Counted from the first letter of the stretch, positions 25,054-33,557 are shown. The stretch is 36,718 bases of DNA from an uncultured Eubacteriales bacterium (GCA_934486455.1 CAKSPR010000012.1:1-36718), one strand, 5' to 3'. Notes: generated from the sequence alone by a model not told the origin. Numbers and translations: made by a program.

Positions 25054-25069
25054 AATATCACCCTTAACG

Positions 25070-25098
25070 ATTATAATGTTTCTTCGGCTTAAAATCAA
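25070..25098 (-). promoter_or_regulatory. Promoter of the two-component system, very short leader
   Basis: On the minus strand TTGATT at 25098-25093, a 17-bp spacer and perfect TATAAT at 25075-25070. Transcription would start near 25063, only about 10 nt before the ATG, cutting into the AAGGGTG ribosome binding site. Either the message is nearly leaderless or a second promoter further upstream is used. Confidence 0.5.
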
Positions 25099-25225
25099 GT
25101 GCCCCGCAAGCTGAGACAGGCGGCCGCTTAGCGGGGAATAACAGCGGCGCCCGCCCCTTTTGCATGTTTCAAAAATATTTTTCAAAAAAATGAAACCTTT
25201 CTTTGTCCACATAATATATGTATAT

Positions 25226-25277
25226 CCTAAAGACAGCCTAAAGAAAAATTTTTCAAACTCTTTAGGTGGATTTTAGG
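25226..25277. promoter_or_regulatory. Four-box response regulator operator array
   Basis: CCTAAAG occurs at 25226-25232 and 25237-25243 (11-bp period). The inverted form CTTTAGG occurs at 25260-25266 and as TTTTAGG at 25271-25277 (again 11 bp). Two direct repeats one helical turn apart are the usual site for a dimer of an OmpR-family regulator; here two such sites face each other between the regulator gene and the lipoprotein gene. The right pair overlaps the -35 region of a possible -10 (TATATT, 25287-25292), as in activator sites. Binding is inference. Confidence 0.65.
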
Positions 25278-25286
25278 AAGAGAGAG

Positions 25287-25292
25287 TATATT
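25287..25292 (+). promoter_or_regulatory. Candidate -10 of the beta-helix lipoprotein gene
   Basis: TATATT lies 10 bp downstream of the last regulator box, with no good -35 hexamer. This spacing suits an activator-dependent promoter. The leader would be about 150 nt. Confidence 0.4.
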
Positions 25293-25344
25293 TAAGTCAA
25301 AGAAAATCAATCCGCACGAGATTGATTCCCGTTTTGAAACACCG

Positions 25345-25423
25345 ACCCTACCGACAGGGTGCAGTGCCCGCAAAGTAACGGACAAAGGCACCCGTTGTCC
25401 CATGGGGCGGCGATTACGCGGGC
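25345..25423 (+). ncRNA. Structured 5' leader candidate, unidentified
   Basis: The leader of the lipoprotein gene can form ACCCT/AGGGT (25345-25349 with 25356-25360), an outer stem GCCCGC/GCGGGC (25366-25371 with 25418-25423), and either AACGG/CCGTT or GGACAA/TTGTCC inside it. GGGTGC at 25357-25362 can alternatively pair with GCACCC at 25388-25393, which excludes the first hairpin. Mutually exclusive pairings hint at a regulatory RNA. I could not match it to a known riboswitch class. Confidence 0.3.
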
Positions 25424-25448
25424 AAAAAGGAAAGGAGCAAAATTTTTT

Positions 25449-27189
25449 ATGAAAAAGTTTTTATCAATCATTTGCGCCCTTGCGCTTATACTCACCTTTG
25501 CATCCTGCAAAAGCGGCGAGAGCGACAGGTCAAACACCACCGTTACCGGAAAGGTGACGGCCATTGACGGAACAAAAATAACCCTTGCATTGGGAGAAGT
25601 CTCAAATGAGCAGAATCAAAACAGCACACCCACCCCTCCCGACGGACAGGCGCCGTCAGACGACCGGAACGGCACCCCTCCCGCAAAACCCGATGAGCAA
25701 AGTGGGGGCACAACCGAAGGAAACGGCCAAGCTGCAGGCGGCGCTCAGCCTCCCGAAATGGGAGCAAACGGTGGAGAAGAGATTCCCTTTACAGAAAGCG
25801 GCGAGACCCTTACCGTTGATGTAAAGGATGTCGAGATAACCGAAAACGGACAGACGGTATCGGTAGATGATCTTGAAGAAGGCGACATTCTGACAGTTAC
25901 CTACGGCGACAAAAACAGCATTGAAAGCATTGAAATATATACCGTTTCCAAAGGGGCTTCCCAAGGCGGCGGCTTCGGCGGATCGACCACAGTTACCCAG
26001 GGAGACAGCGCCAACACCATAACCGAGAACGGAGATTATTCGGGCAGTACCTATATCTCCGAAAGTGACGATGAAAACGCCCTGAGAATAGACGGCGCCA
26101 CCGTCACCCTCGATGGCATAACGGTCAACAAAAACGCAGGTGCAAGCTCCAACACCGAAAACGGCGACTTTTACGGAGTTAACGCTGCCCTCCTTGCCAC
26201 AAACGGCGCTACGGTAACCGTTACAAACGCCAAGGTCAATTCCTCGGCTCAGAACGGAAACGGCGTTTTCAGCTACGGAAACGGCACAACTGTCAATATC
26301 TCTGATTCGACCATAACCACCACGGCCGACAATTCCGGCGGTATCCAGACCACCGGCGGCGCAACCACCAACGCAAGCAATCTGACCGTCGACACATCTG
26401 GCAATTCCTCGGCGGCCATTCGCTCGGACAGAGGCGGCGGAACGGTCAATGTGGACGGAGGAAGCTATACCTCAAACGGATTATAACTCTCCCGCAGTTT
26501 ATTCCACCGCGGCAATTACCGTTAAAAATGCCGCCCTCACGGCAAACAATTCCGAAGCCGTTGTTGTTGAAGGTCAAAATTCCGTCACCCTGGAAAACTG
26601 CACGGTGTACGGAAATATGAGTGATACAAAGGGTTCAAGCTCGGATGAAAATGTTCACAATGTTATGATATATCAGTCCATGTCGGGAGATGCAGAGGTC
26701 GGAACGGCCGCCTTTTCCATGAGCGGCGGAAGCCTTACCTCCAACAACGGAGATATGTTTTATATCACCAACACCACCTGCAATCTCACCCTGTCGGGAG
26801 TAAGCCTTAAAAATAACGACAGTGACGGCCTGCTTTTGAAGGTGTGCGGAAACTCGGCAGAAAAGGGCTGGGGAACGGCCGGCGCAAACGGCGCACAGGT
26901 TACCTTTGCGGCAAACAATCAGACCTTAGACGGCAATATAGAAGTCGACACTATTTCCACACTTAAAATGTCCCTCGGATCGGGAAGCGTTTTTAACGGC
27001 ACAATAAATGTGGTCGAAAACGCACAAAACGGAACGGCCGTTTCGGATAACGCCGACATCACGGTCGAAAGCGGCGCCGTGTGGAATCTTACCGGCAACT
27101 GCACCCTCAGCACCCTTACGGTCAACGGCACGATCAACTATAACGGCTATACCATAACCTTGGCCGACGGTACCGTGCTCGGACAGTAA
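25449..27189 (+). pseudogene. Beta-helix-like lipoprotein, interrupted by a frameshift
   Basis: The first frame (25449-26486) encodes 345 residues: a lipoprotein signal (lipobox FASC), a small beta domain (VTGKVTAIDGTKITLAL), a Pro/Gly/Gln linker, then repeats rich in Asn, Thr and Gly typical of right-handed beta-helix surface proteins (NGATVTVTNAKVNSS, GTTVNISDSTITTTADNSGGIQT). It stops after SYTSNGL. The next frame continues at once with YNSPAVYSTAAITVKNAALTANNSEAVVVEGQNS, the natural next repeats, to a stop at 27187-27189. The break lies at about 26480-26484 (GGA-TTATAA); one extra or two missing bases explain it. No homopolymer is present there. It is either a real mutation or a sequence error. 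The intact product would be about 580 residues, probably regulated by the divergent two-component system. AAAGGAG precedes the ATG. Confidence 0.72.
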
Positions 27190-27326
27190 ACACACGACAG
27201 ACATGCAGTTAACAAAACGGCCCACATTTCTTTTTGACCCGCAGTGCCCATTAAGGCTTTGTAAATGCAGTGCCGCCAAGGGATGTGCCGAAAAACGAGG
27301 TCGTGTATCGTGCCGATCGCTGAGGC

Positions 27327-27345
27327 GTCTCGGCTCTGCCGAGAC
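27327..27345. repeat. 8-bp perfect hairpin, REP-like
   Basis: GTCTCGGC and GCCGAGAC enclose TCT. The core equals that of the hairpin at 42-60. No T-run adjoins. A smaller hairpin, GTCAGC/GCTGAC around TGT, lies at 27434-27448. The 27190-27612 region has no gene and seems to be an intergenic repeat-rich spacer. Confidence 0.4.
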
Positions 27346-27612
27346 CGGAGGGATCAGTGCCCCGCAGTTTTTATAGGTAAGGCAAAACTGCTTTTCTAAA
27401 ATACATCTGTGTTTTTGCGACGGCCTCCCTCCGGTCAGCTGTGCTGACTTCCTCAGCGTCCCATAGCGGTGCGGCTGACCTTACCCGCCCTCCCTGCCGC
27501 GGCGCATACGGCCGATTTCGTGCCTCTTGAAGAAACGCTCGGCACAGAAAGAAAAATCTTTAAAGACCTTCTTTGGAGAATTCCCGAAAATTATTCCAAA
27601 GGAGGTTTTTTG

Positions 27613-27641
27613 TTGCAAAACTCCGCCCTGTATGGTAAAAT
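27613..27641 (+). promoter_or_regulatory. Promoter of the ABC-DUF1854-ABC operon
   Basis: TTGCAA at 27613-27618, a 17-bp spacer and TAAAAT at 27636-27641 with an extended -10 TG. The leader is about 58 nt. Confidence 0.6.
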
Positions 27642-27705
27642 AAACTGATTTGACACAGATTATTGTTTGCAATTTCCCATTACCGAATATAAAAGGAGAA
27701 ACAGC

Positions 27706-30045
27706 GTGGCGCTTTCAAAAAATGCCGACAAAAAAATAAAGGCTCTTGTTAAGAAGAGAGGAATAGATTGCTCCGATTGCCTGGTTTTTGCAAGCGGCGA
27801 TCTCGATACCGACTGCAATTTCCGAGAAAGCTGGTTTTTTGTTTTTGCAAACCGGCTCGTGGCTGTTAATCTTCCGAAATTCACCGGAATAAAGACCTTT
27901 TCGGGCTATCCCCACAAGGAAAATTACGCCCCTCCTTCGGCAGACGAGCTTGAAATCGAAAAAATTCCCATTGAAAGCATTAAAAAGCTCTTTGCCGTCG
28001 ACCTTGCGGCGGGAGTGCTTCTTTGCGGGGAGATAGACGGCGAGACCCGCCGATTGGCCGTTTTTTCGGCCGGAAAGGGCGCCGACGCACGAAAGCTTTG
28101 CGAAGGCTTTGAAATCATAAAAAACGGACAGCCTCTTTCGGAAGATTTTTTTAAGATAAAGGAAAACCCCGAATTCTGTGAGAAATGCGGGGCTCCCTAT
28201 ACCGACCGAGAGCGTAGGATATGCCCCAAATGCACCGACACCCGCAGCCTTTTCAGACGCACCATGTCCTACTTCAGGCCTTATAGAATTGCGGTGGCCG
28301 TGCTTGTCATAACCTTTTTGGCCTCGGCGGCGGCAAACTCCCTGCTCCCCTACCTTTCGGGAACGGTGTATTTTGACGATGTGCTGGGCAAAAAATCCGA
28401 TTTTTCGGGATTTTGGAGTCTTGCGGCGGGAGATTTTTTTAAGCTGCTTGTGCTTATGTGTCTCGCCTTTGCGGCGGTCAGAATATTCAATCTGTTTTTG
28501 ACAATTGTTCAAAATATCATTGTGGCAAAAATCGTCCCGAGGGTGGTCAGAGCCATTAAAAGCGATATTTTCGCCAGCCTTAAAAACCTTTCCATGAGAT
28601 TTTTCACCAATCGCACCACCGGCTCGCTTATGACAAGGGTCATGAGCGACGCCAACGAGGTCACGGGGCTTTTCCTTGATATTCTTCCCGCCCTTGTGGG
28701 AAATCTGGCCAATGTGGCACTGACCATAGCCTTTATGACAGCCTTAAACTGGCAGATGACGGTTATGACCCTTTTGCTTACTCCCCTTCTTGTCATTATC
28801 AGCGTTAAGCTTCATCCCCGCCTCTGGCATTTTTACGGCAAACGCCACCGCGCCGAGCGGTCGATGAATTCCGCCCTTAACGACAGCCTTACCGGCGTGA
28901 GGGTCATAAAGGCCTTCGGTAAAGAGGACGAGGCGGTCAAAAACTTTGAAGGCAAAAACGCCTTCGCCGGCAGAACAGAGGTCGACATTGTAAAATATGA
29001 AAACCGATACAATGCCGTTTACACCTCGGTGCAGAGCATTATGCAGCTGGGGGTTTGGGGAATAGGCGCATACCTCATTTTAACCAAAACAAACACGGCC
29101 ATGTCATACGGCGTGCTTGCCACATTTATCGCCTATGTTACAAATCTTGCGGGGCCCCTCGATTTTATGTCCAATGTTTTCCGTATGGTGGCCTCCTCCA
29201 TGAACGCCTCCCAGCGAATTTTTGAAATAATCGACGCAAAGCCAGATGTTGTTGAGAAAAAGGACGCTTTTACTCTTGAAAATCCAAAGGGCAAGGTCGA
29301 GCTTGACAATGTTACCTTTTCCTATGAAAAGGGTCATCCCGTGCTTCACAATATATCCTTAAAGGTCGAAGCGGGAGAGATGCTCGGTATTGTAGGCCGC
29401 TCGGGAATGGGCAAATCCACCCTTGTCAGCCTTATATCCCGCCTTTACGATCCCGACAGCGGACAGGTGCTTATCGACGGGCACGACCTTAAAGATCTGA
29501 CCTTTGAAAGCTTAAAGGGCACGGTTGCAATGGTCTCTCAGGAAAGCTACATATTCATGGGAACGGTGGCCGAAAACATCGCCTACGCAAAGCCCGACGC
29601 CACCAGAGAGGAAATTCTTGCGGCGGCCGCTGCGGCGGGAGCCCACAGCTTTATCTGCAAATTCCCCGACGGATACGATTCGCTCATCGGATCGGGCGGA
29701 CGACAGCTTTCGGGCGGAGAGCGGCAGAGACTTTCCCTTGCCAGAGCCATACTTGCCGATCCAAAAATTCTCATTCTCGACGAGGCCACTGCCGCCGTCG
29801 ATACCGCCACCGAGCGCAACATTCAGCTTGCACTCGATCGGCTTTCCGAAAACCGTACCACCATTTCCATCGCCCACCGTCTTTCGACCCTTAAAAACGC
29901 CGACAAGCTTGTTGTGCTTGACGAGGGAAAAGCGGTGGAACAGGGCACCCACGAGCAGTTAATGGAGCTTAAGGGTATATATTATAAATTACAGCAGCTT
30001 CAGAGCAGAGCGCTTTCTCTGAATGCTCAGGAAAGGACCGTGTGA
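27706..30045 (+). CDS. ABC transporter permease-ATPase with N-terminal domain and zinc ribbon
   Basis: A 779-residue ABC exporter-type protein with an unusual front. Residues 1-155 form a beta-rich domain with a PH-like appearance (WFFVFANRLVAVNL ... IESIKKLFAVDLAAGVLLCGEI). A four-cysteine zinc ribbon follows at about 158-176 (CEKC, 11 residues, CPKC). Six membrane helices lie in about 190-520 and the nucleotide-binding domain in 540-775. Walker A is GRSGMGKST, the signature LSGGERQR, Walker B ends in a canonical Glu and the H-loop has His, so this ATPase site is intact. The start is GTG at 27706 with AAGGAG 7 nt upstream. The DUF1854 gene begins 1 nt after the stop. It probably pairs with the second ABC protein of the operon. 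Substrate unknown. Confidence 0.85.
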   Translation: MALSKNADKKIKALVKKRGIDCSDCLVFASGDLDTDCNFRESWFFVFANRLVAVNLPKFTGIKTFSGYPHKENYAPPSADELEIEKIPIESIKKLFAVDLAAGVLLCGEIDGETRRLAVFSAGKGADARKLCEGFEIIKNGQPLSEDFFKIKENPEFCEKCGAPYTDRERRICPKCTDTRSLFRRTMSYFRPYRIAVAVLVITFLASAAANSLLPYLSGTVYFDDVLGKKSDFSGFWSLAAGDFFKLLVLMCLAFAAVRIFNLFLTIVQNIIVAKIVPRVVRAIKSDIFASLKNLSMRFFTNRTTGSLMTRVMSDANEVTGLFLDILPALVGNLANVALTIAFMTALNWQMTVMTLLLTPLLVIISVKLHPRLWHFYGKRHRAERSMNSALNDSLTGVRVIKAFGKEDEAVKNFEGKNAFAGRTEVDIVKYENRYNAVYTSVQSIMQLGVWGIGAYLILTKTNTAMSYGVLATFIAYVTNLAGPLDFMSNVFRMVASSMNASQRIFEIIDAKPDVVEKKDAFTLENPKGKVELDNVTFSYEKGHPVLHNISLKVEAGEMLGIVGRSGMGKSTLVSLISRLYDPDSGQVLIDGHDLKDLTFESLKGTVAMVSQESYIFMGTVAENIAYAKPDATREEILAAAAAAGAHSFICKFPDGYDSLIGSGGRQLSGGERQRLSLARAILADPKILILDEATAAVDTATERNIQLALDRLSENRTTISIAHRLSTLKNADKLVVLDEGKAVEQGTHEQLMELKGIYYKLQQLQSRALSLNAQERTV

Positions 30046-30046
30046 T

Positions 30047-30607
30047 ATGTTTATGCCGCCCCCGCCGCCCGAAAACGCAGGCGATGTAATAAAAAACGAA
30101 GAGCTTTTAACAGAGGAAATGCTCGAGCTTAAATTCATAAACGGCAAAAATGCCGTCTTTAAAGCCACAAAGGGCGGTTTTGCCTCCCTTGAATTTGAGA
30201 ACAGGCTTTATAAGCGGGTTTCCTTCCATCGCGCCTTTCCCTTTTCGGCTCCCGACAAGTACATTTCGGTGAGAGAATGCGAGGGAAGAGACAGGGAAAT
30301 CGGTATGATAAAGGATCTGTCGGATTTTGACGAGGCTACCGCCCTGCTTATAAAAAAGCAGCTTGAGCTGCGCTATTTTACCCCAAAGATCACCGGAATT
30401 ATAAAGGTCAGGGAGGAATACGGCTATTCCTACTGGGATGTAGCCACCGACAGAGGCCCCTGCCGATTTACTGCCGACCAAAACGGCGTGGTCAAGCTTT
30501 CCCAAACGAGACTTATAATAAACGATGTGGACGGCAACCGCTTTGAGCTTCCCGATGTGACCGCCCTTTCTTCGAAGGAGCTGAGAATGATCGATCTGTA
30601 CATCTGA
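30047..30607 (+). CDS. DUF1854 family protein
   Basis: A 186-residue soluble protein. It opens with a Pro-rich tail (MFMPPPPPENAG) and has the DUF1854 pattern: a conserved RAFPFSAPDKYISVRE block, then GMIKDLSDFDEATALLIKKQLELRYFTPKITGIIKVREEYGYSYWDVATDRGPCRF, and ends KLSQTRLIINDVDGNRFELPDV. In other bacteria DUF1854 genes sit beside ABC transporters, and in some Proteobacteria the pair is linked to cyanophycin metabolism; I see no cyanophycin gene here. It probably is a cytoplasmic partner of the transporter. The ATG at 30047 follows AAAGGA and the stop of the first ABC gene by 1 nt. Confidence 0.85.
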   Translation: MFMPPPPPENAGDVIKNEELLTEEMLELKFINGKNAVFKATKGGFASLEFENRLYKRVSFHRAFPFSAPDKYISVRECEGRDREIGMIKDLSDFDEATALLIKKQLELRYFTPKITGIIKVREEYGYSYWDVATDRGPCRFTADQNGVVKLSQTRLIINDVDGNRFELPDVTALSSKELRMIDLYI

Positions 30608-30716
30608 CGATGTAAAGACGGGCATGCAACCCCCCCCGAAAGCCTGCGGACGAACAAGCGCGCCGCCAAGGCTTATCCGAAAAAAAGATACTTAAAAATC
30701 CCCCGAAAGGAAAAAT

Positions 30717-32906
30717 ATGCGCCTTAATTTTAAACAAACCACTCAGTCCGAAAAGGCACTTGAGGACGCAGGAGCCAAGGGTGTTAAATATTTTGTTCCC
30801 TACGACATAGACGGCTGCGGAAGCTTTTGTTCCGACGGTTTTGTTGCCGTTACCGAAAGCTGCCTTTACATAATCCGCGGCGAGAGGGTTGAAAAGACCT
30901 TTTCTCTTTGCGATTGCGACGACATACGGTGCGAGGGAATGGTCGATTGCGGGCTGCTTACCGTCACAATTAAGGGGGAGGACTTTGCCGCCGCAAAATT
31001 CTCCATGAAGCACCTTGCCAGATACGCCTATGTCGCACGCGGGGCAAGACTGCTTAAAAAGGGAGACCGTCACCCCGTTGAAAGCCTTGAGCCCGAAAAC
31101 ATATGCGAAAAATGCGGCCGCACCACCCCCGAAACGGGCACCTGTCCCCATTGCTACGGCAGATCCCAAAGCGTGAAGCGGTTTTTCCGCCTGTGCAGAC
31201 CCTATGCCCCCCGGCTCTTTTTTATATGGTTCTTAATGCTTGTCACCTCGGGACTGACCCTTTACCAGCAGCAGTGGCAGCGCCTTTTTATCGACAATGT
31301 GCTTGTGCCCGCAAGCGGAACAAAGGGGCAGGTCATAACCTTTTTTATCGTGCTTGCGGGTATCGTGGCCTCCACCCTTATAATCAACATCTATAAAAAA
31401 TATTTGGGCGTGCTTCTCGGCTCTAAAATGAGCATGGATCTCCGACGCCGTCTTTTCAACAAAATAGAGGAGCTGTCCCTTTCCTTTCAGGACAGCCGCA
31501 AGCCCGGCGACCTTATGAACCGCGTAATCGGCGACACGAGAGAAATCCGCGATTTTATGGAAAACACCTTTACCGGAATGTTTACCTACATAATAACCTT
31601 CGTGGGCGCACTTGTAATCATGCTGACGATGAATGTACGGCTGACACTTATCTCCATGATATTTGTGCCGCTTATGTGGGTGCTTCACCGCCTTTTCTGG
31701 AAAAAGATACGCCGTATCTTTTCAAGCCAGCGCAGGCGGGAGGATAATTTCAATTCCCGTCTTCAGGATGTTATCCAGGGAATGAAGATAGTCAAATGCT
31801 TCGGAAAGGAAAAATACGAGGCCGAAAGCTTTAACCGCGTGGCCGGAGAAAACGCCGAAATACAGGAAAAAAATGAGGTCTTTTGGGCAAAGTTTCAGCC
31901 CTTCCTCGGCTTTGTGCTGAACTTCGGAACACTGGCCGTGCTGTACTTCGGCGGAATAGAGTCCTTAAACGGAACAGGCTTTTCGGTGGGCGAAATGGTG
32001 CAGTTTGTGGGATATTCAAACATGCTTTTCGGCCCCCTCGGCTGGTTTACATGGCTTCCCAGAAGGCTTATGAGGCTGCAGGTCAGCATGAGCCGTATCG
32101 ACGATGTCATGTCCAAAACCTCCGACATCAAGGTTTCCGAAAGCCCCGTTAAATCCGAAATCGAAGGAAATGTGGAATTTAAAAACGTCACCTTCGGATA
32201 TAAAAATTACGAGCCCATTTTAAACGACATTTCCTTTAAGGCCGAAAAGGGAGAAATGATAGGTCTTGTGGGAGAATCGGGGGCGGGCAAATCCACCGTT
32301 ATAAACCTGCTTATGAGACTTTACGACGCCGACGATGGCGCAATCCTCATCGACGGGGTGAACATTAAGGAATACGATCCCAAAACCCTTCACGACGCTA
32401 TGGGTGTAGTGCTTCAGGAAAACTTTCTTTTCTCGGGCACAATCTACGAAAACATAAAATTCTCCTGCCCCGCCGCCACCCCCGAGCAGGTCATAACGGC
32501 GGCAAAAACGGCGGGTGCCCACGACTTTATCTGCAAATTCCCCGACGGATATAATACCTATGTGGGCGAAAAGGGACACCGCCTTTCGGGCGGAGAGCGC
32601 CAGAGAATAGCCATTGCGAGGGCCATTCTTTCCGATCCCAAGATACTTATTCTCGATGAAGCCACCGCCAGCCTCGACACCGAAAGTGAATTTATGATAC
32701 AGCGAGCCATCGACCGTCTAAAATCGGGACGGACGACCTTTGCCATTGCCCACCGCCTTTCAACCCTTAAAAATGCCGACCGCATTATCGTTATCGACAA
32801 CCACTGCATCGCCGAAGAGGGCAGCCATAACGAGCTTATGGAGCAGGGCAGCATCTACAAGGGTCTTGTTACCGCACAGCTTGAAATGCACGCCGTAAGA
32901 GAGTGA
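30717..32906 (+). CDS. ABC transporter permease-ATPase with N-terminal domain and zinc ribbon (second subunit)
   Basis: A 729-residue protein built like the first ABC gene of the operon: a beta-rich N-terminal domain (FVAVTESCLYIIRGERVEKTFSLCDCDDIRCEGMVDCGLLTVTI, residues 1-120), a four-cysteine zinc ribbon at about 130-145 (CEKC, 9 residues, CPHC), six membrane helices and a nucleotide-binding domain. Walker A is GESGAGKST, the signature LSGGERQR, Walker B ends in Glu and the H-loop has His, so it is also catalytically intact. The two thus form a likely symmetric-activity heterodimer, unlike the MarR-linked pair. The ATG follows GAAAGGA. It is separated from DUF1854 by 109 nt that include a run of eight C. 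Confidence 0.85.
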   Translation: MRLNFKQTTQSEKALEDAGAKGVKYFVPYDIDGCGSFCSDGFVAVTESCLYIIRGERVEKTFSLCDCDDIRCEGMVDCGLLTVTIKGEDFAAAKFSMKHLARYAYVARGARLLKKGDRHPVESLEPENICEKCGRTTPETGTCPHCYGRSQSVKRFFRLCRPYAPRLFFIWFLMLVTSGLTLYQQQWQRLFIDNVLVPASGTKGQVITFFIVLAGIVASTLIINIYKKYLGVLLGSKMSMDLRRRLFNKIEELSLSFQDSRKPGDLMNRVIGDTREIRDFMENTFTGMFTYIITFVGALVIMLTMNVRLTLISMIFVPLMWVLHRLFWKKIRRIFSSQRRREDNFNSRLQDVIQGMKIVKCFGKEKYEAESFNRVAGENAEIQEKNEVFWAKFQPFLGFVLNFGTLAVLYFGGIESLNGTGFSVGEMVQFVGYSNMLFGPLGWFTWLPRRLMRLQVSMSRIDDVMSKTSDIKVSESPVKSEIEGNVEFKNVTFGYKNYEPILNDISFKAEKGEMIGLVGESGAGKSTVINLLMRLYDADDGAILIDGVNIKEYDPKTLHDAMGVVLQENFLFSGTIYENIKFSCPAATPEQVITAAKTAGAHDFICKFPDGYNTYVGEKGHRLSGGERQRIAIARAILSDPKILILDEATASLDTESEFMIQRAIDRLKSGRTTFAIAHRLSTLKNADRIIVIDNHCIAEEGSHNELMEQGSIYKGLVTAQLEMHAVRE

Positions 32907-32916
32907 GCGGTGTGTT

Positions 32917-32947
32917 ACGGTTGAGCTGCTGTGCCTGCAACCGTTTT
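32917..32947 (+). terminator. Candidate terminator of the ABC-DUF1854-ABC operon
   Basis: ACGGTTG at 32917-32923 pairs with CAACCGT at 32938-32944, followed by TTTTA. The T-run is short and the loop 14 nt, so confidence is moderate. The sequence from 32948 to 33104 shows nothing definite. Confidence 0.5.
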
Positions 32948-33104
32948 ATAAACGCCGTGCTGCCGCGGCGCCCTCAGACTGCGCCCTCGACTCTATTTCT
33001 TACAAGACCCGACACCTGCGGCGTCGACTGCGACGGATTTTATTTTCCCGCAAACAACGGATGCCGTGCAGCAAAACGGGAACCGCCCGATTATCAAAAA
33101 ACTC

Positions 33105-33133
33105 TTGCATTTGCCCTTGGTATAATGTATAAT
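33105..33133 (+). promoter_or_regulatory. tRNA-Leu promoter
   Basis: TTGCAT at 33105-33110, a 17-bp spacer and TATAAT at 33128-33133. A second TATAAT lies at 33121-33126. The tRNA starts about 34 nt downstream of the -10. Confidence 0.65.
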
Positions 33134-33166
33134 ATCAGGGTACGGAAAAAACGCCGTGCCAAATGT

Positions 33167-33253
33167 GCCGGAATGATGGAATTGGCAGACGTGCCGGACT
33201 CAAAATCCGGTGGTGGCGACACCGTGCGGGTTCGACCCCCGCTTCCGGCACCA
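33167..33253 (+). tRNA. tRNA-Leu (anticodon CAA)
   Basis: An 87-nt class II tRNA. The acceptor stem pairs GCCGGAA with TTCCGGC, followed by discriminator A and an encoded CCA. The anticodon stem is CCGGA/TCCGG with loop CTCAAAA, giving anticodon CAA, which reads UUG. A long variable arm (GGTG/CACC) identifies leucine, and the T-arm is GCGGG-TTCGACC-CCCGC. All expected parts are intact. Confidence 0.96.
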
Positions 33254-33257
33254 AAAT

Positions 33258-33285
33258 CCTGTCGACCCTTCGGCAGGTTTTTTTA
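33258..33285 (+). terminator. Terminator after tRNA-Leu
   Basis: CCTGTCGA and TCGGCAGG form an 8-bp stem (one G-T pair) with loop CCCT, followed by seven T. It lies a few bases past the CCA end. Confidence 0.85.
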
Positions 33286-33305
33286 TATTCTTTTTTGTTG
33301 GTTTG

Positions 33306-33377
33306 AAATCCGTCAAGAAATGCGAAAACGGCCGAACAAAATCCGCCCGTTTTGAACAAGTCAAAACAGACGGATTT
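33306..33377. repeat. Nested inverted repeats downstream of tRNA-Leu
   Basis: AAATCCGTC at 33306-33314 is exactly complementary to GACGGATTT at 33369-33377. Inside, AAAACGG (33325-33331) pairs with CCGTTTT (33347-33353). The 54-nt interior has no gene. It could be a structured RNA, or remnants at a tRNA-linked insertion point. Nothing else is seen in 33378-33527. Confidence 0.4.
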
Positions 33378-33529
33378 GATGTAAAAGCAGGCTTTTACGG
33401 AAATTCAGGCGCACTTATCCTGCCGAATGAAATTATTATCCGGCGGATGTGCTACCGTCCTAAGCATATTCTCTTTTGCGATCATTATCATATAATTTTT
33501 GAGAATTAATTTCGTCCCGCCGGGGCGAC

Positions 33530-33557
33530 AAAAAAGCGCCGGTCAAAGTGACCGACG
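33530..33557 (-). terminator. Terminator of the vWA/PP2C cluster
   Basis: On the minus strand CGTCGGTCA, loop CTT, TGACCGGCG and then CTTTTTTG. It lies about 20 bp past the stop of the last gene of the leftward cluster and has one internal mismatch. Confidence 0.75.

Noticed and set aside
25054..25212. Longer start for the response regulator
   Set aside because: The receiver domain begins exactly at the ATG at 25053; the extra residues run through the promoter.
26449..27189. Independent gene starting at ATG 26449
   Set aside because: The ATG lies within the preceding frame without a ribosome binding site, and the sequence simply continues the repeats of the upstream frame after a frameshift.
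27190..27700. Possible insertion sequence or CRISPR repeats
   Set aside because: Only isolated short hairpins; no transposase frame, no direct-repeat/spacer pattern, no target duplication visible.
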